From: Streptomyces hyaluromycini
Lineage (GTDB): Bacteria > Actinomycetota > Actinomycetes > Streptomycetales > Streptomycetaceae
Length of the DNA: 64,000 nt
Direction: 5' to 3'
Assembly: GCF_002217755.1 (NCBI RefSeq)
Contig: NZ_BCFL01000024.1
Coordinates: forward strand, 248,001 to 312,000
Position 1 is the first letter of the stretch, and the number at the start of each line of letters is the position of its first letter. Below the pieces are notes generated by a model, which saw only the letters and a list, made by a program, of their open reading frames with translations, was not told the origin of the DNA and searched no databases. Shown here piece by piece: positions 63,766 to 64,000 of the stretch. A program made the translations under genes and the position numbers.

Positions 63766-64000
63766 ATGCCCCGCGCCACCAGAGTGTCCAGGCTCACCGG
63801 CCTGCTCGCCTCCGTACTCCTGCTCACGGCGACGGCGGTCGCCTGCGGCTCCACCGACTCCGGCTCCGACAACGTCTCCGGCTCGTCCGCGGCCGCGAAG
63901 GAGGGCTCGTCCGCGGCCGCCGGCGCGTTCCCCGTGACGATCGCCCACAAGTTCGGCAGTACGACCATCACGTCCGAACCCAAGCGGATCGTGACCGTCG
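63766..64000 (+). CDS. Iron-siderophore ABC transporter substrate-binding lipoprotein (partial)
   Basis: The first ~78 codons lie in the window. The start is an ATG with AAGGA upstream. A lipoprotein signal (LLASVLLLTATAVAC) with a lipobox Cys is followed by a Gly/Ser-rich linker, then FPVTIAHKFGSTTI and SEPKRIVTV, the usual opening of FecB/FepB-type periplasmic binding proteins. It should deliver ferric siderophore to the heterodimeric ABC protein pair upstream. The gene continues past the right edge. Confidence 0.88.
   Translation, partial: MPRATRVSRLTGLLASVLLLTATAVACGSTDSGSDNVSGSSAAAKEGSSAAAGAFPVTIAHKFGSTTITSEPKRIVTV

Overview
The window is high-GC chromosomal DNA from a Streptomyces. Frequent GTG starts, the sporulation regulator whiH next to the principal sigma gene hrdB, the nrdR-nrdJ pair facing lexA, the rshA-dapF-miaA-miaB stretch and the actinobacterial zinc-ribbon and antitoxin-like small proteins all point there. 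From memory, the gene order follows the core region of S. coelicolor around hrdB and whiH. No tRNA, rRNA, CRISPR array, insertion sequence or prophage was seen.

Positions 1-11000: a DUF485 membrane protein, probably coupled to a symporter whose start lies at the left edge; a NarL-type two-component system with a small membrane protein; a 968-bp non-coding stretch with two tandem arrays (a strict 19-bp array and a 29/30-bp array); topoisomerase IV parE; a DUF7455 zinc-ribbon protein; a secreted trypsin; hrdB; and whiH with a putative autoregulatory operator. Positions 11000-26000: a fused ABC ATPase/permease with a very long Pro/Ala linker, a NUDIX regulator-like protein, a glycogen-debranching-like protein, a DUF4192 protein divergent from a RecQ helicase that carries a phosphoribosyltransferase-like tail, two lineage-specific proteins, RNase HII, and a TetR/MFS efflux pair with two operators.

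Positions 26000-36700: an ADP-ribosylglycohydrolase/phosphatase pair, a YdbC-like protein, a TerD protein, then the DNA-precursor and DNA-damage block (nrdJ, nrdR with two NrdR boxes, lexA with its own SOS box, and a DinG/XPD helicase). Positions 36700-42400: a three-gene NRPS-independent siderophore cluster (diaminobutyrate aminotransferase, IucA/IucC synthetase, IucB-like acetyltransferase) with no decarboxylase or monooxygenase, followed by a degraded 3' end of a glucarate-dehydratase-like gene.

Positions 42400-56000: a lipoprotein serine protease, hflX, an M1 metallopeptidase, the (p)ppGpp enzyme rshA, dapF, a membrane protein, miaA, two small proteins (one an MT0933-type antitoxin homologue), a dioxygenase-fold protein, a conserved 96-aa protein and miaB. 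Positions 56000-64000: two secreted proteins, an ECF sigma factor with a zinc-binding anti-sigma-like protein, and an iron-box-controlled heterodimeric exporter-fold ABC transporter followed by a siderophore-binding lipoprotein that runs off the right edge.

The most unusual items are the 19-bp array, the RecQ-phosphoribosyltransferase fusion, the complementary degeneration of the two ABC ATPase domains beside an iron box and a binding protein, the pared-down siderophore cluster, and the glucarate dehydratase fossil. I did not find a clearly new multi-gene defence or mobile system.
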